The position numbers and the translations under genes were made by a program. The notes beneath the pieces are model-generated. The model was not told the DNA's origin. It saw only the letters and a list, made by a program, of their open reading frames with translations, and made no database searches. A stretch of 51,026 nucleotides of DNA from Aliidiomarina sp047920995 (lineage in GTDB: Bacteria > Pseudomonadota > Gammaproteobacteria > Enterobacterales > Alteromonadaceae): contig NZ_JBLRWZ010000020.1 in the NCBI RefSeq assembly GCF_047920995.1, forward strand, positions 1-51,026, in the 5' to 3' direction. Positions 43,796 through 51,026 of this stretch are shown here, one piece after another (position 1 is the stretch's first letter; each line of letters begins with the position of its first letter).

Positions 43796-44737
43796 TTAAC
43801 CTTCTTCGGCACGAATTGCTTCGCGCAAGCGCAAAATCTCTGAGCGCGCATAGCGGTGTTCAAGGTATGCATACACATTGGTTGATAAGGTAAGTTTAAA
43901 GTAATTCAATGCAGCGTAATTTTGGCTGTTCATTGCTGCTACTTTACCCATATAGAAGTAGGCTTCACATAATCGATAATTTAATTGCTGCTGATCTTCG
44001 CTTCCTGCAAATGCGGTGTGAATTAAATCTTCACTCGATTTTTCACCCACCAAAAACGCCAAAATCGCTTGTCCCCAATGATCACCATCAGCATCCTGCC
44101 ACTGCTCACGAATTTGCTCTTCTGCCCGCCCTGAATCTACTTCTTTGGCGGCAAAGTAATACCACATCACCCGAAAGGGATCGCTGGTATCTTGAAAGTA
44201 GTGGTCGGCAAAATCACTCATCGCTAGGCTGTATTGGCCATTGTAATATGCTGCTAACCCGCGATTTAAATATACATAATCGTGATTTGGCTTTAGCTCG
44301 ATCACGCTATCGAAAGCTTCAAATGCGCCAGCATACTCACCACGCTCAGCATAATAAATACCCTGTGAATGGTAGCCCTCTACTAGATCTGGCTTTAACT
44401 CTAATGCCTGATTTACATCTACCAACGCTAAGGTTTTTAAGCCAAGAAAATCGTATACCACTGAGCGGCGCTGCAATACCTGCGCCTTTTGATCATCATC
44501 TAAATCTGTACTGAAAAGAATTTCGGTAAGCTGCAATAATTCAATTTCTAAATTTGGGTCTGCGGGCAAAGGTTCAACTAAAAACAGTTGCGGATCATTC
44601 GTTTCGTTGGCTCCAAGCATTTGTTGATCACGAGGTTGAGTAACACCGGGTTCGTCGCTTCCGGTTTCACTTGGTAAAGAGCTACACCCGGTAACTAGCC
44701 CTATACTCATAACTATACCGAACAAGAATCGATTCAC
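43796..44737 (-). CDS. nlpI: Lipoprotein NlpI (TPR adaptor for peptidoglycan hydrolases)
   Basis: Outer-membrane TPR lipoprotein; in E. coli it binds murein endopeptidases and delivers MepS to the protease Prc. 313 residues from GTG 44737, which follows TGAGGTAAACACT and gives a compact signal peptide MNRFLFGIVMSIGLVTGC with lipobox Cys18. An ATG at 44755 is possible but has no ribosome site. TPR segments such as RRSVVYDFLGLKTLALVDVNQALELKP and AFEAFDSVIELKPNHDYVYLNRGLAAYYNGQ match E. coli NlpI. It lies downstream of pnp, as in E. coli, beyond a strong terminator. Confidence 0.95.
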   Translation of the reverse strand: MNRFLFGIVMSIGLVTGCSSLPSETGSDEPGVTQPRDQQMLGANETNDPQLFLVEPLPADPNLEIELLQLTEILFSTDLDDDQKAQVLQRRSVVYDFLGLKTLALVDVNQALELKPDLVEGYHSQGIYYAERGEYAGAFEAFDSVIELKPNHDYVYLNRGLAAYYNGQYSLAMSDFADHYFQDTSDPFRVMWYYFAAKEVDSGRAEEQIREQWQDADGDHWGQAILAFLVGEKSSEDLIHTAFAGSEDQQQLNYRLCEAYFYMGKVAAMNSQNYAALNYFKLTLSTNVYAYLEHRYARSEILRLREAIRAEEG

Positions 44738-44813
44738 AGTGTTTACCTCAGCCATATGCCATTAAAAAATCAATAATTTATCTGGTATTCATTACACCAC
44801 AGATATTCGTTAC

Positions 44814-44847
44814 AAAAAAGCCGCGGAACTTGAATTCCGCGGCTTTT
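44814..44847 (-). terminator. Rho-independent terminator after pnp
   Basis: Perfect 13-bp stem AAAAGCCGCGGAA (44816-44828) / TTCCGCGGCTTTT (44835-44847) with loop CTTGAA. On the minus strand it runs into six Ts, so it ends the pnp transcript before nlpI; only four Ts follow on the plus strand. Confidence 0.93.
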
Positions 44848-44877
44848 AAAATGCAACAATGAAAAGTTTAGGTAAAA

Positions 44878-46995
44878 TTACTCGCCATTACTTTCATTGC
44901 TTGCAGCTTCTTCAGCCGGTTGTGCTTCTTTCATACTTAAACGCACACGGCCTTGGCGATCGATTTCCAATACTTTCACTGGCACTGATTGGCCAACAGT
45001 TAAGTACTCATTCACATCTTCAACGCGCTTGTCGCTGATTTGTGAAATGTGTACCAAGCCATCTTTACCAGGAAGAATGGTAACGAACGCACCGAAATCT
45101 ACGATACGCGCTACTTTACCTTCGTAAATACGGCCTACTTCAACTTCTGCAGTTAAGGCTTCAATACGTTTTACAGCAGCTTGTGCCGAAGCATCGTCGG
45201 TTGCAGCGATTCGAATTGTGCCATCATCATCAATTTCAATAGTAGTACCAGTAGATTCAGTAAGCTCACGGATAACGGCGCCGCCTTTACCGATTACATC
45301 ACGAATTTTATCAGTATTAATCTTCATGATATGGAAGCGTGGCGCAAAATCAGATACGTCATCACGTGCTGAGCTAATCGCTTCATCCATTACCGACAAA
45401 ATGTGTAAGCGAGCCGCGCGAGCTTGTGCCAACGCCTGCTCCATAATGTCTTTGGTGATACCTTCAATCTTGATATCCATTTGTAATGCGGTAACGCCAT
45501 CTTTGCTACCTGCTACTTTGAAATCCATATCACCAAGGTGATCTTCATCACCTAAAATATCCGAAAGAACTACGAATTTATCGCCCTCTTTCACCAATCC
45601 CATAGCAATACCAGCAACAGAGGCTTTAATCGGTACACCAGCATCCATCAAGGCTAATGAAGTACCACAAACCGAAGCCATTGAGCTTGAGCCATTTGAT
45701 TCAGTAATTTCTGATACCACACGCACGGTATACGGGAATTCATCAGCATTTGGCATTACTGCCATTACACCCCGTTTCGCTAAACGGCCGTGGCCAATCT
45801 CACGACGCTTCGGCGTACCAACAAACCCAGTTTCACCTACGCAGTACGGAGGAAAGTTGTAGTGCAACATGAAACGATCGGTGCGAGCACCCATGATTTC
45901 ATCAATGTTCTGAGCATCGCGCTCAGTACCTAAAGTTGCCGCTACAATGGCTTGGGTTTCACCACGAGTAAACAATGAAGAACCATGTACACGCGGTAAA
46001 ATGCCCGTACCAACACTAATAGCACGAATCATATCCGGTTCACGGCCATCAATACGTGGCTCACCGGCGGTGATGCGACTGCGCACAACATGTGATTCTA
46101 AATCATGAAAAATATCACGCACTTCTTTTTCGTTCACCGCATCATGTTTTTCTTGTAATGCAGCAACCACTTCACTTAGCGCTAGATTTAATGCACCCTT
46201 ACGTTCAGCTTTATCGGTAATGCGGTAGGCTTCACCAATTTTTGCTTCGGCTAATTCTTTGATTTCAGCAATAAGCGGTTCGTTCTTAGGTGCAGGCACC
46301 CAATCCCATTTCGGCGTATTCACTTCCGCTGCGAATTCGTTAACCGCACCAATCACTGACTGCATTTGCTCATGACCATACATCACGGCACCAAGCATTA
46401 CATCTTCACTGAGTAGGTTAGCTTCTGATTCCACCATTAATACAGCAGCTTCAGTACCAGCAACAACCAAATCCAAATCTGAACTTTCGAGTTCGGTTTT
46501 AGTTGGGTTCAATACATATTCGTTGTTAATCACACCCACGCGTGCTGCACCGATAGGGCCATTAAACGGAATACCTGAAACAGCTAGTGCTGCAGAGGTA
46601 CCAATTAAGGCAACGATATCCGGGTTTACATCTGGGTTTAACGATACAACGGTAGCAATGATTTGTACTTCGTTGTAGAACCCTTCTGGGAATAGCGGGC
46701 GAATCGGCCGATCGATTAAGCGGCAGATTAATGTTTCGCCTTCTGATGGGCGGCCTTCACGTTTGAAGAAGCCACCAGGAATTTTACCCGCAGCGTATGT
46801 ACGCTCTTGGTAATTTACGGTCAATGGGAAGAAATCAACATCTGGACGGGCTTCTCTTTTGCCCACTACGGTCACGAGTACTGTTGTGTCATCCATAGTA
46901 GCCATTACTGCGCCGGTTGCTTGGCGTGCAATTGCACCAGTTTCTAAAGTAACGGTGTGTTGGCCATACTGAAATTGCTTAATAATTGGATTCAC
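44878..46995 (-). CDS. pnp: Polyribonucleotide nucleotidyltransferase (PNPase)
   Basis: Phosphorolytic 3'-to-5' exoribonuclease and degradosome component. 705 residues from GTG 46995, with AAAGGA ten bases upstream. Two RNase PH-like domains flank a helical domain; active-site segments include FFKREGRPSEGE, RLIDRPIRPLF and, in the second core, GTERDAQNIDE and SDILGDEDHLGDMDFKVAGS. The KH domain (about 550-610) has VIGKGGAVIRELTE, and the S1 domain (about 620-690) has GRIYEGKVARIVDFGAFV. rpsO-pnp order is universal in this group. Confidence 0.99.
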   Translation of the reverse strand: MNPIIKQFQYGQHTVTLETGAIARQATGAVMATMDDTTVLVTVVGKREARPDVDFFPLTVNYQERTYAAGKIPGGFFKREGRPSEGETLICRLIDRPIRPLFPEGFYNEVQIIATVVSLNPDVNPDIVALIGTSAALAVSGIPFNGPIGAARVGVINNEYVLNPTKTELESSDLDLVVAGTEAAVLMVESEANLLSEDVMLGAVMYGHEQMQSVIGAVNEFAAEVNTPKWDWVPAPKNEPLIAEIKELAEAKIGEAYRITDKAERKGALNLALSEVVAALQEKHDAVNEKEVRDIFHDLESHVVRSRITAGEPRIDGREPDMIRAISVGTGILPRVHGSSLFTRGETQAIVAATLGTERDAQNIDEIMGARTDRFMLHYNFPPYCVGETGFVGTPKRREIGHGRLAKRGVMAVMPNADEFPYTVRVVSEITESNGSSSMASVCGTSLALMDAGVPIKASVAGIAMGLVKEGDKFVVLSDILGDEDHLGDMDFKVAGSKDGVTALQMDIKIEGITKDIMEQALAQARAARLHILSVMDEAISSARDDVSDFAPRFHIMKINTDKIRDVIGKGGAVIRELTESTGTTIEIDDDGTIRIAATDDASAQAAVKRIEALTAEVEVGRIYEGKVARIVDFGAFVTILPGKDGLVHISQISDKRVEDVNEYLTVGQSVPVKVLEIDRQGRVRLSMKEAQPAEEAASNESNGE

Positions 46996-47075
46996 GTTTT
47001 GTTTTTCCTTTAACTTACTTAAATTCGCCCTGTCTTTTTCTGGGCCCTGCTCTTACTTACTAATTTTCGAGATTG

Positions 47076-47104
47076 ATTATACCGAATTTTTTCACTTCTG
47101 AGAA
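47076..47104 (-). promoter_or_regulatory. Predicted pnp promoter
   Basis: On the minus strand TTCTCA (47104-47099) and a perfect TATAAT (47081-47076) are 17 bases apart. It lies just after the rpsO hairpin and leaves a leader of about 70 bases before the GTG of pnp, comparable with the separate pnp promoter known in E. coli. Confidence 0.7.
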
Positions 47105-47109
47105 ACAAC

Positions 47110-47131
47110 AAAGGGGCCTAGTGGCCCCTTT
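47110..47131 (-). terminator. Hairpin terminator or attenuator between rpsO and pnp
   Basis: AAAGGGGCC (47110-47118) pairs with GGCCCCTTT (47123-47131) around a four-base loop. On the minus strand it is followed by GTTGTTT, an interrupted T-tract, so read-through into pnp is likely, as at the E. coli rpsO-pnp terminator. Confidence 0.8.
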
Positions 47132-47143
47132 GCTTGCGTGTTA

Positions 47144-47413
47144 TTAACGACGCAATTCTAAACGCTTGATAAGCTCTAAATAACGCTCATCATTTTTACG
47201 CTTAAGGTAATCCAACAATTTACGACGTTGGCTTACCATACGCAACAAACCACGACGCGAGTGATGGTCGTGAATGTGCTTTTTGAAGTGACCTTGCAAA
47301 TGGTTAATTTGCGCGGTTAATAAAGCTACCTGAACTTCAGGTGAACCTGTATCGCCTTCTGCACGTGCGAAATCTTTTACGATCTGAGCTTTTACATCTG
47401 CACTTAGTGACAT
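47144..47413 (-). CDS. rpsO: 30S ribosomal protein S15
   Basis: Binds helices 20-22 of 16S rRNA early in assembly. 89 residues, the standard length, with GDTGSPEVQVALLTAQINHLQGH and HDHHSRRGLLRMVSQRRKLLDYLK. TTGGAGAT gives the ribosome site. Its leader can form GGGGC/GCTCC pairing; S15 autocontrol through a leader pseudoknot is known in E. coli, but I cannot confirm the same fold here. Confidence 0.99.
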   Translation of the reverse strand: MSLSADVKAQIVKDFARAEGDTGSPEVQVALLTAQINHLQGHFKKHIHDHHSRRGLLRMVSQRRKLLDYLKRKNDERYLELIKRLELRR

Positions 47414-47476
47414 TGTATATCTCCAATTTAATGATGCCGGAGCCGATCACTAATTCAGCCCCAACGGGAAGCGCGG

Positions 47477-47505
47477 ATTATACGCACTTAACTTCTTAAA
47501 AACAA
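47477..47505 (-). promoter_or_regulatory. Predicted rpsO promoter
   Basis: On the minus strand TTGTTT (47505-47500) and TATAAT (47482-47477) are exactly 17 bases apart, followed by the GC-rich discriminator CCGCGC expected for a ribosomal-protein promoter. It begins seven bases after the truB stop, so rpsO can be expressed apart from infB-rbfA-truB. Confidence 0.85.
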
Positions 47506-47511
47506 GATTAA

Positions 47512-48483
47512 TTACTGCGCGTTAGGGAGCGTAAGCACCCTTTTCGGCCAATATTCGCCATTCTCTCGGCGTTCACCTACACCAACAAATTGTTGGCTAT
47601 CCGCAATACGGATTCGCGCTAGTGGGGCTTGCGAATCTTCACGGTTATCTGCATGCACAGGTGTTGCGCCTGCCGGTATCGGCTGACCATGCAGAAAGCC
47701 ATGGCCAATAGCTTGGCTAACAAGAATTTGCGGTAATTGAGTAACGGGCGCATCAATAGGTAACAATAGCGCATCAAGCTCTTGATAAGAGAAATCTTCT
47801 GGGGTAACTCGCGATGTTACCAATTCCTGTAACGATTCTAAGCTGTGCATTTCTGTTGCTGGATATTCGCCAACCGCGGTGCGATGCAAACTCTTTACGT
47901 AGGCTCCACAGCCCAATACTTGGCCAAGGTCATCTACTAATGAGCGAATGTAGGTACCTTTACTACAATGCACATCTAGTGTAACCAACGGCAAATCGAT
48001 AGCTACTACGGTAAGTTCATAAATAGTAACCGGCCGTGCTTCTCGCTCAATGGTAATGCCGCGGCGCGCGTAATCATACAAGGGTTTCCCGGCATGCTTT
48101 AATGCTGAAAACATAGAGGGAACTTGCTTGATAGCACCGCGAAACTGACTCAGAGCTGCATTTACATCATCTGCACTTATCGTTACTGGTTTTTCTTCCA
48201 CTACCTCGCCATCGGCGTCGCTGGTATTGGTGCGAATACCAAGCTCGGCAACAACACGATACGATTTATCCGCATCGAGCAAAAACTGCGCAAACTTAGT
48301 TGATTCGCCTAAACATACAGGAAGCATGCCAGTAGCAAGAGGGTCCAGAGCGCCGGTATGGCCGGCTTTCTGGGCATAAAAAATTCGTTTCACTTGTTGC
48401 AGAACGCGGTTTGATGATTCACCACTAGGCTTATCAACGAGAATTACACCATCAATTGCTCTGCCGCGTGTTTTCCGCGCCAC
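47512..48483 (-). CDS. truB: tRNA pseudouridine-55 synthase
   Basis: Makes pseudouridine 55 in the T-loop of tRNAs. 323 residues. Catalytic D47 is in GHTGALDPLATGMLPVCLGE; YRVVAELGIRTNTSDADGE and CSKGTYIRSLVDDLG are further family motifs, and a PUA-like C-terminal region follows. Seventeen bases after rbfA. Confidence 0.98.
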   Translation of the reverse strand: MARKTRGRAIDGVILVDKPSGESSNRVLQQVKRIFYAQKAGHTGALDPLATGMLPVCLGESTKFAQFLLDADKSYRVVAELGIRTNTSDADGEVVEEKPVTISADDVNAALSQFRGAIKQVPSMFSALKHAGKPLYDYARRGITIEREARPVTIYELTVVAIDLPLVTLDVHCSKGTYIRSLVDDLGQVLGCGAYVKSLHRTAVGEYPATEMHSLESLQELVTSRVTPEDFSYQELDALLLPIDAPVTQLPQILVSQAIGHGFLHGQPIPAGATPVHADNREDSQAPLARIRIADSQQFVGVGERRENGEYWPKRVLTLPNAQ

Positions 48484-48500
48484 GTAATCACCTAAAAAAT

Positions 48501-48881
48501 TTAATCGTCTTGATTATTTTTCTTATCATCTTGCTCACGCGCTTCTCGAACTAGCTTCGCCATGCGAATACCTTCCGATAAACTGTAATCGTGAACAAAT
48601 CGTAGGTTGGGCGTAATACGCGATTTAATACGCTTACCCAATAAGGAGCGAATATAGCCTGAAGCATCGTTCAACACTTGTACTGCTACCTTCACTTGCT
48701 CTTCTTCGTCTTGCAAAAAGGTAACAAACACTTTTGCATAAGCAAGATCGCGGGATACTTCCACATCGTTCACGGTTGGCATAACCACGCGTGGGTCTTT
48801 GATTTCGCGTTGCAAAATCATGGCGATTTCACGCTGCATTTGCTGCGAAAAGCGATCCGTACGATTATATTCTTTCTTCAT
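48501..48881 (-). CDS. rbfA: Ribosome-binding factor A
   Basis: KH-like cold-shock factor that helps mature the 5' end of 16S rRNA. 126 residues. RTDRFSQQMQREIAMILQREIKDPRV opens the family (shown as consecutive short segments), and TPNLRFVHDYSLSEG is the conserved C-terminal motif. A polar Asp/Lys tail follows. The ribosome site is AGGAGTTTCA. Confidence 0.98.
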   Translation of the reverse strand: MKKEYNRTDRFSQQMQREIAMILQREIKDPRVVMPTVNDVEVSRDLAYAKVFVTFLQDEEEQVKVAVQVLNDASGYIRSLLGKRIKSRITPNLRFVHDYSLSEGIRMAKLVREAREQDDKKNNQDD

Positions 48882-48892
48882 TGAAACTCCTG

Positions 48893-48918
48893 AAAACTCC
48901 CCAGCTTGCGCTGGGGAG
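48893..48918 (-). terminator. Terminator-like hairpin between infB and rbfA
   Basis: CTCCCCAGC (48897-48905) pairs perfectly with GCTGGGGAG (48910-48918) around a four-base loop, followed on the minus strand by TTTT. It sits in the 50-base infB-rbfA gap and touches the rbfA ribosome site, so it probably attenuates rather than ends the operon transcript. Confidence 0.75.
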
Positions 48919-48931
48919 ATTCACATTTAAC

Positions 48932-51026
48932 TTAAAGAGTACGCTCAACTTGAATGGTTTCAAATACTTCGATTTGGTCTCCTGGACGCACATCGTTGTA
49001 GTTTTTCACACCGATACCACATTCCATGCCATTGCGAACTTCTTGCACGTCGTCTTTAAAGCGACGCAGAGATTCAAGCTCACCTTCGTAAATTACAACA
49101 TTATCGCGTAATACACGAATAGGCGCTGATCGTTTCACGATACCCTCTGTAACCATACACCCTGCAATTGCGCCAATTTTCGGTGATTTAAATACATCAC
49201 GAACTTCGGCTAAACCAATAATCTGCTGCTTAAACTCTGGAGCCAGCATACCGGTCATTGCTTGGCGAACTTCATCGATTACATCATAGATAACGCTGTA
49301 ATAACGTAGCTCAATGTTTTCGTTCTCAGAAATTCTTCGTGCTGTGGCGTCGGCTCGAACATTAAAACCAATTACAATGGCGTTCGATGCGCCAGCTAAG
49401 CTGATATCTGTTTCTGTAATACCACCAACACCGCTACCAATAATATTCACTTTTACTTCATCGGTAGATAGTTTATTTAGTGATTCACTAATGGCTTCAA
49501 GAGAACCCTGAACATCAGCTTTAATCACTAGGTTCATATCCGATACGTCGCCTTCTTCCATGCTGTTAAACATGTTTTCTAGCTTCGCTTTCTGCTGGCG
49601 TGCCAGCTTCACATCACGATATTTGCCCTGGCGGTAGTTCGATACTTCACGGGCCTTACGCTCATCTTTTACTACAGCAACTTCATCACCCGCCTGCGGA
49701 ACACCGGATAAACCAAGTATTTCCACTGGGATTGAAGGGCCTGCTTGATCAACTTCTTGGCCTAATTCATTGCGCATCGCCCGAATACGTCCGTACTCTA
49801 AGCCACACAACACGATATCACCACGATTCAAGGTACCGCTTTGTACCAAAACGGTTGCAACTGGGCCACGGCCTTTATCTAGGCGTGATTCAATTACGAG
49901 GCCTGCGGCCATCCCATCAACATGCGCTTTTAAATCAAGTAATTCAGCTTGCAATAGGATTGCTTCTAGCAGCGAATCAATGTTTTCACCGCTTTTCGCT
50001 GATACATGTACAAACTGTGTATCACCACCCCATTCTTCAGAAAGAACATCGTGTTGAGAAAGTTCAGATTTAACTCGATCAGGATCCGCTTCCGGCTTAT
50101 CAATTTTATTCACTGCAACAATCATCGGCACGTTTGCTGCTTTCGCATGCTGAACGGCTTCAATTGTTTGTGGCATTACACCATCATCTGCAGCTACTAC
50201 TAAGATAACCACATCAGTTGCGCTAGCACCACGTGCCCGCATTGAGGTAAACGCAGCGTGGCCTGGCGTATCTAAGAAAGTAATCATGCCATGGCCAGTA
50301 TCTACGTGATACGCACCAATATGCTGAGTAATACCACCTGCTTCGCCATCAGCAACTTTCGCTTTGCGAATATAATCAAGCAGCGACGTTTTACCGTGGT
50401 CAACGTGACCCATAACAGTAACTACCGGTGCGCGTGGTTGTAATTCACCATCATCGCTACGATCGCCTAATACGGATTGTTCAAGTTCGTTATCCGAAAC
50501 CATCGTGAATTTATGGCCCATTTCTTCAACCACTAATGATGCAGTTTCCTGGTCAAGTACCTGGTTGATGGTTACCATTTCACCCATTTTCATCATGGTT
50601 TTGATAACTTCAGAAGCTTTTACAGCCATCCGGCTTGATAGCTCAGCAACGGTAATCGTTTCTGGTATCCGCACGATACGCTCAACAGGCGCTGCTGGCT
50701 TGTTAAAGCCATGCTGCATGCTCGATGGGCCTTTCTTGCTGCCCTTACGGCGGCGTTCACGACGAGATGAATCATCTTTATCATCGTCTTTGCCACGACG
50801 CTTAGTTTTCTTCGCTGTACGGCGGCCACGGCGTTCTTCTTCAGTGTCTTGCTGTTCTTCAGCAAACTTCGCTGTGGTAGAGGTAGTAAAGTGAACATCT
50901 TCCAGTTCAGCTTTCTTGCGGCGGGCTTCTTCTTCTTCCCAACGCGCTTGGTTCTCTTCCGCTAAACGGCGAGCTTCCGCAGCCTGCAACTTCGCTTCTT
51001 CTTCAACCTTCTTCGCAGTTTCCGCT
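48932..51026 (-). CDS. infB: Translation initiation factor IF-2, N-terminus outside window
   Basis: GTPase that brings initiator tRNA to the small subunit and promotes subunit joining. The frame is open from the right edge to the stop at 48932, giving about 697 residues of roughly 890. The visible head is the charged, Ala/Glu/Arg/Lys-rich linker, then the N2-type domain (IPETITVAELSSRMAVKASEV). The G domain has G1 GHVDHGKT (about 50410-50387), G3 DTPGHAAF and G4 NKID. Domains II-IV follow, ending in a beta-barrel that binds fMet-tRNA. The TTG at 50989 is an internal codon, not the start. First visible gene of infB-rbfA-truB-rpsO-pnp. Confidence 0.98.
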   Translation of the reverse strand, partial: AETAKKVEEEAKLQAAEARRLAEENQARWEEEEARRKKAELEDVHFTTSTTAKFAEEQQDTEEERRGRRTAKKTKRRGKDDDKDDSSRRERRRKGSKKGPSSMQHGFNKPAAPVERIVRIPETITVAELSSRMAVKASEVIKTMMKMGEMVTINQVLDQETASLVVEEMGHKFTMVSDNELEQSVLGDRSDDGELQPRAPVVTVMGHVDHGKTSLLDYIRKAKVADGEAGGITQHIGAYHVDTGHGMITFLDTPGHAAFTSMRARGASATDVVILVVAADDGVMPQTIEAVQHAKAANVPMIVAVNKIDKPEADPDRVKSELSQHDVLSEEWGGDTQFVHVSAKSGENIDSLLEAILLQAELLDLKAHVDGMAAGLVIESRLDKGRGPVATVLVQSGTLNRGDIVLCGLEYGRIRAMRNELGQEVDQAGPSIPVEILGLSGVPQAGDEVAVVKDERKAREVSNYRQGKYRDVKLARQQKAKLENMFNSMEEGDVSDMNLVIKADVQGSLEAISESLNKLSTDEVKVNIIGSGVGGITETDISLAGASNAIVIGFNVRADATARRISENENIELRYYSVIYDVIDEVRQAMTGMLAPEFKQQIIGLAEVRDVFKSPKIGAIAGCMVTEGIVKRSAPIRVLRDNVVIYEGELESLRRFKDDVQEVRNGMECGIGVKNYNDVRPGDQIEVFETIQVERTL

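Noticed and set aside
46996..47075. Hairpin in the pnp leader resembling the E. coli RNase III site
   Set aside because: I could only find repeated GTAAGT and CAGGGC words and a GGGCCC palindrome, not a stable stem, so no feature is claimed.
50989..51026. TTG at 50989 as the start of infB
   Set aside because: The frame continues upstream to the window edge with the charged linker typical of IF-2, so this is an internal codon.
1..51026. Mobile elements, CRISPR arrays or a defence island
   Set aside because: No transposase, integrase, regularly spaced repeats, or genes of unusual composition were seen; gene order is conserved housekeeping throughout.

Overview
The window is core chromosome of a gammaproteobacterium. 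The dense, alternating housekeeping operons, moderate base composition, PsrA-type fatty-acid regulator, KdsA/LolB/LptE/NlpI outer-membrane functions and Escherichia-like gene order point to the Alteromonadales. An Idiomarina-like relative is my best guess, but no rRNA is present to settle it. I saw no insertion sequence, prophage, integron, CRISPR array, toxin-antitoxin pair or defence island. There is no stretch longer than about 200 bases without a gene or RNA.

Left block (1-16302). A minus-strand run reads hemA, prfA, prmC, a response regulator, kdsA, a PsrA-like regulator and fadE, which is cut by the window edge. It covers heme entry, translation termination, Kdo synthesis and fatty-acid oxidation. 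Divergent from hemA are lolB, ispE and prs, ending in a strong terminator, then rplY, pth and ychF. fumC with a translationally coupled short-chain dehydrogenase closes the block.

Middle block (16433-40287). A stable-RNA promoter drives tRNA-Met, tRNA-Leu(UAG), tRNA-Gln(UUG) and tRNA-Leu(CAG). Each of the two tRNA-Leu genes sits inside its own long inverted repeat. Then come ubiF (minus), an EamA transporter, and a plus-strand series in nearly the order of the Escherichia coli lip-leuS-lnt-miaB region: miaB, phoH(ybeZ), ybeY, corC, lnt, a small membrane protein, leuS, lptE, holA, nadD, rsfS, rlmH, mrdA, mrdB, mltB, rlpA, dacA, dat, ybeD, lipB, lipA. The theme is envelope growth (PBP2/RodA, lytic enzymes, D,D-carboxypeptidase, LPS transport, lipoprotein acylation) with ribosome maturation, tRNA modification and cofactor synthesis. 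A long terminator hairpin follows lipA.

Right block (40338-51026). A secreted S9 peptidase resembling the plant chloroplast glutamyl endopeptidase is followed by a convergent terminator. On the minus strand lie a membrane-anchored zinc-peptidase-like protein and then the classical infB-rbfA-truB-rpsO-pnp-nlpI series. infB runs off the right edge.

Most genes are confidently recognised. The least ordinary items are the bracketed tRNA-Leu genes, a response regulator whose HD-GYP-like domain has lost its HD dyad and which replaces the sirB pair of E. coli, an M64-like zincin, the CGEP-like S9 protease, the dacA-dat overlap, and an unrecognised two-helix protein between lnt and leuS. Nothing seen amounts to a clearly new multi-gene system.
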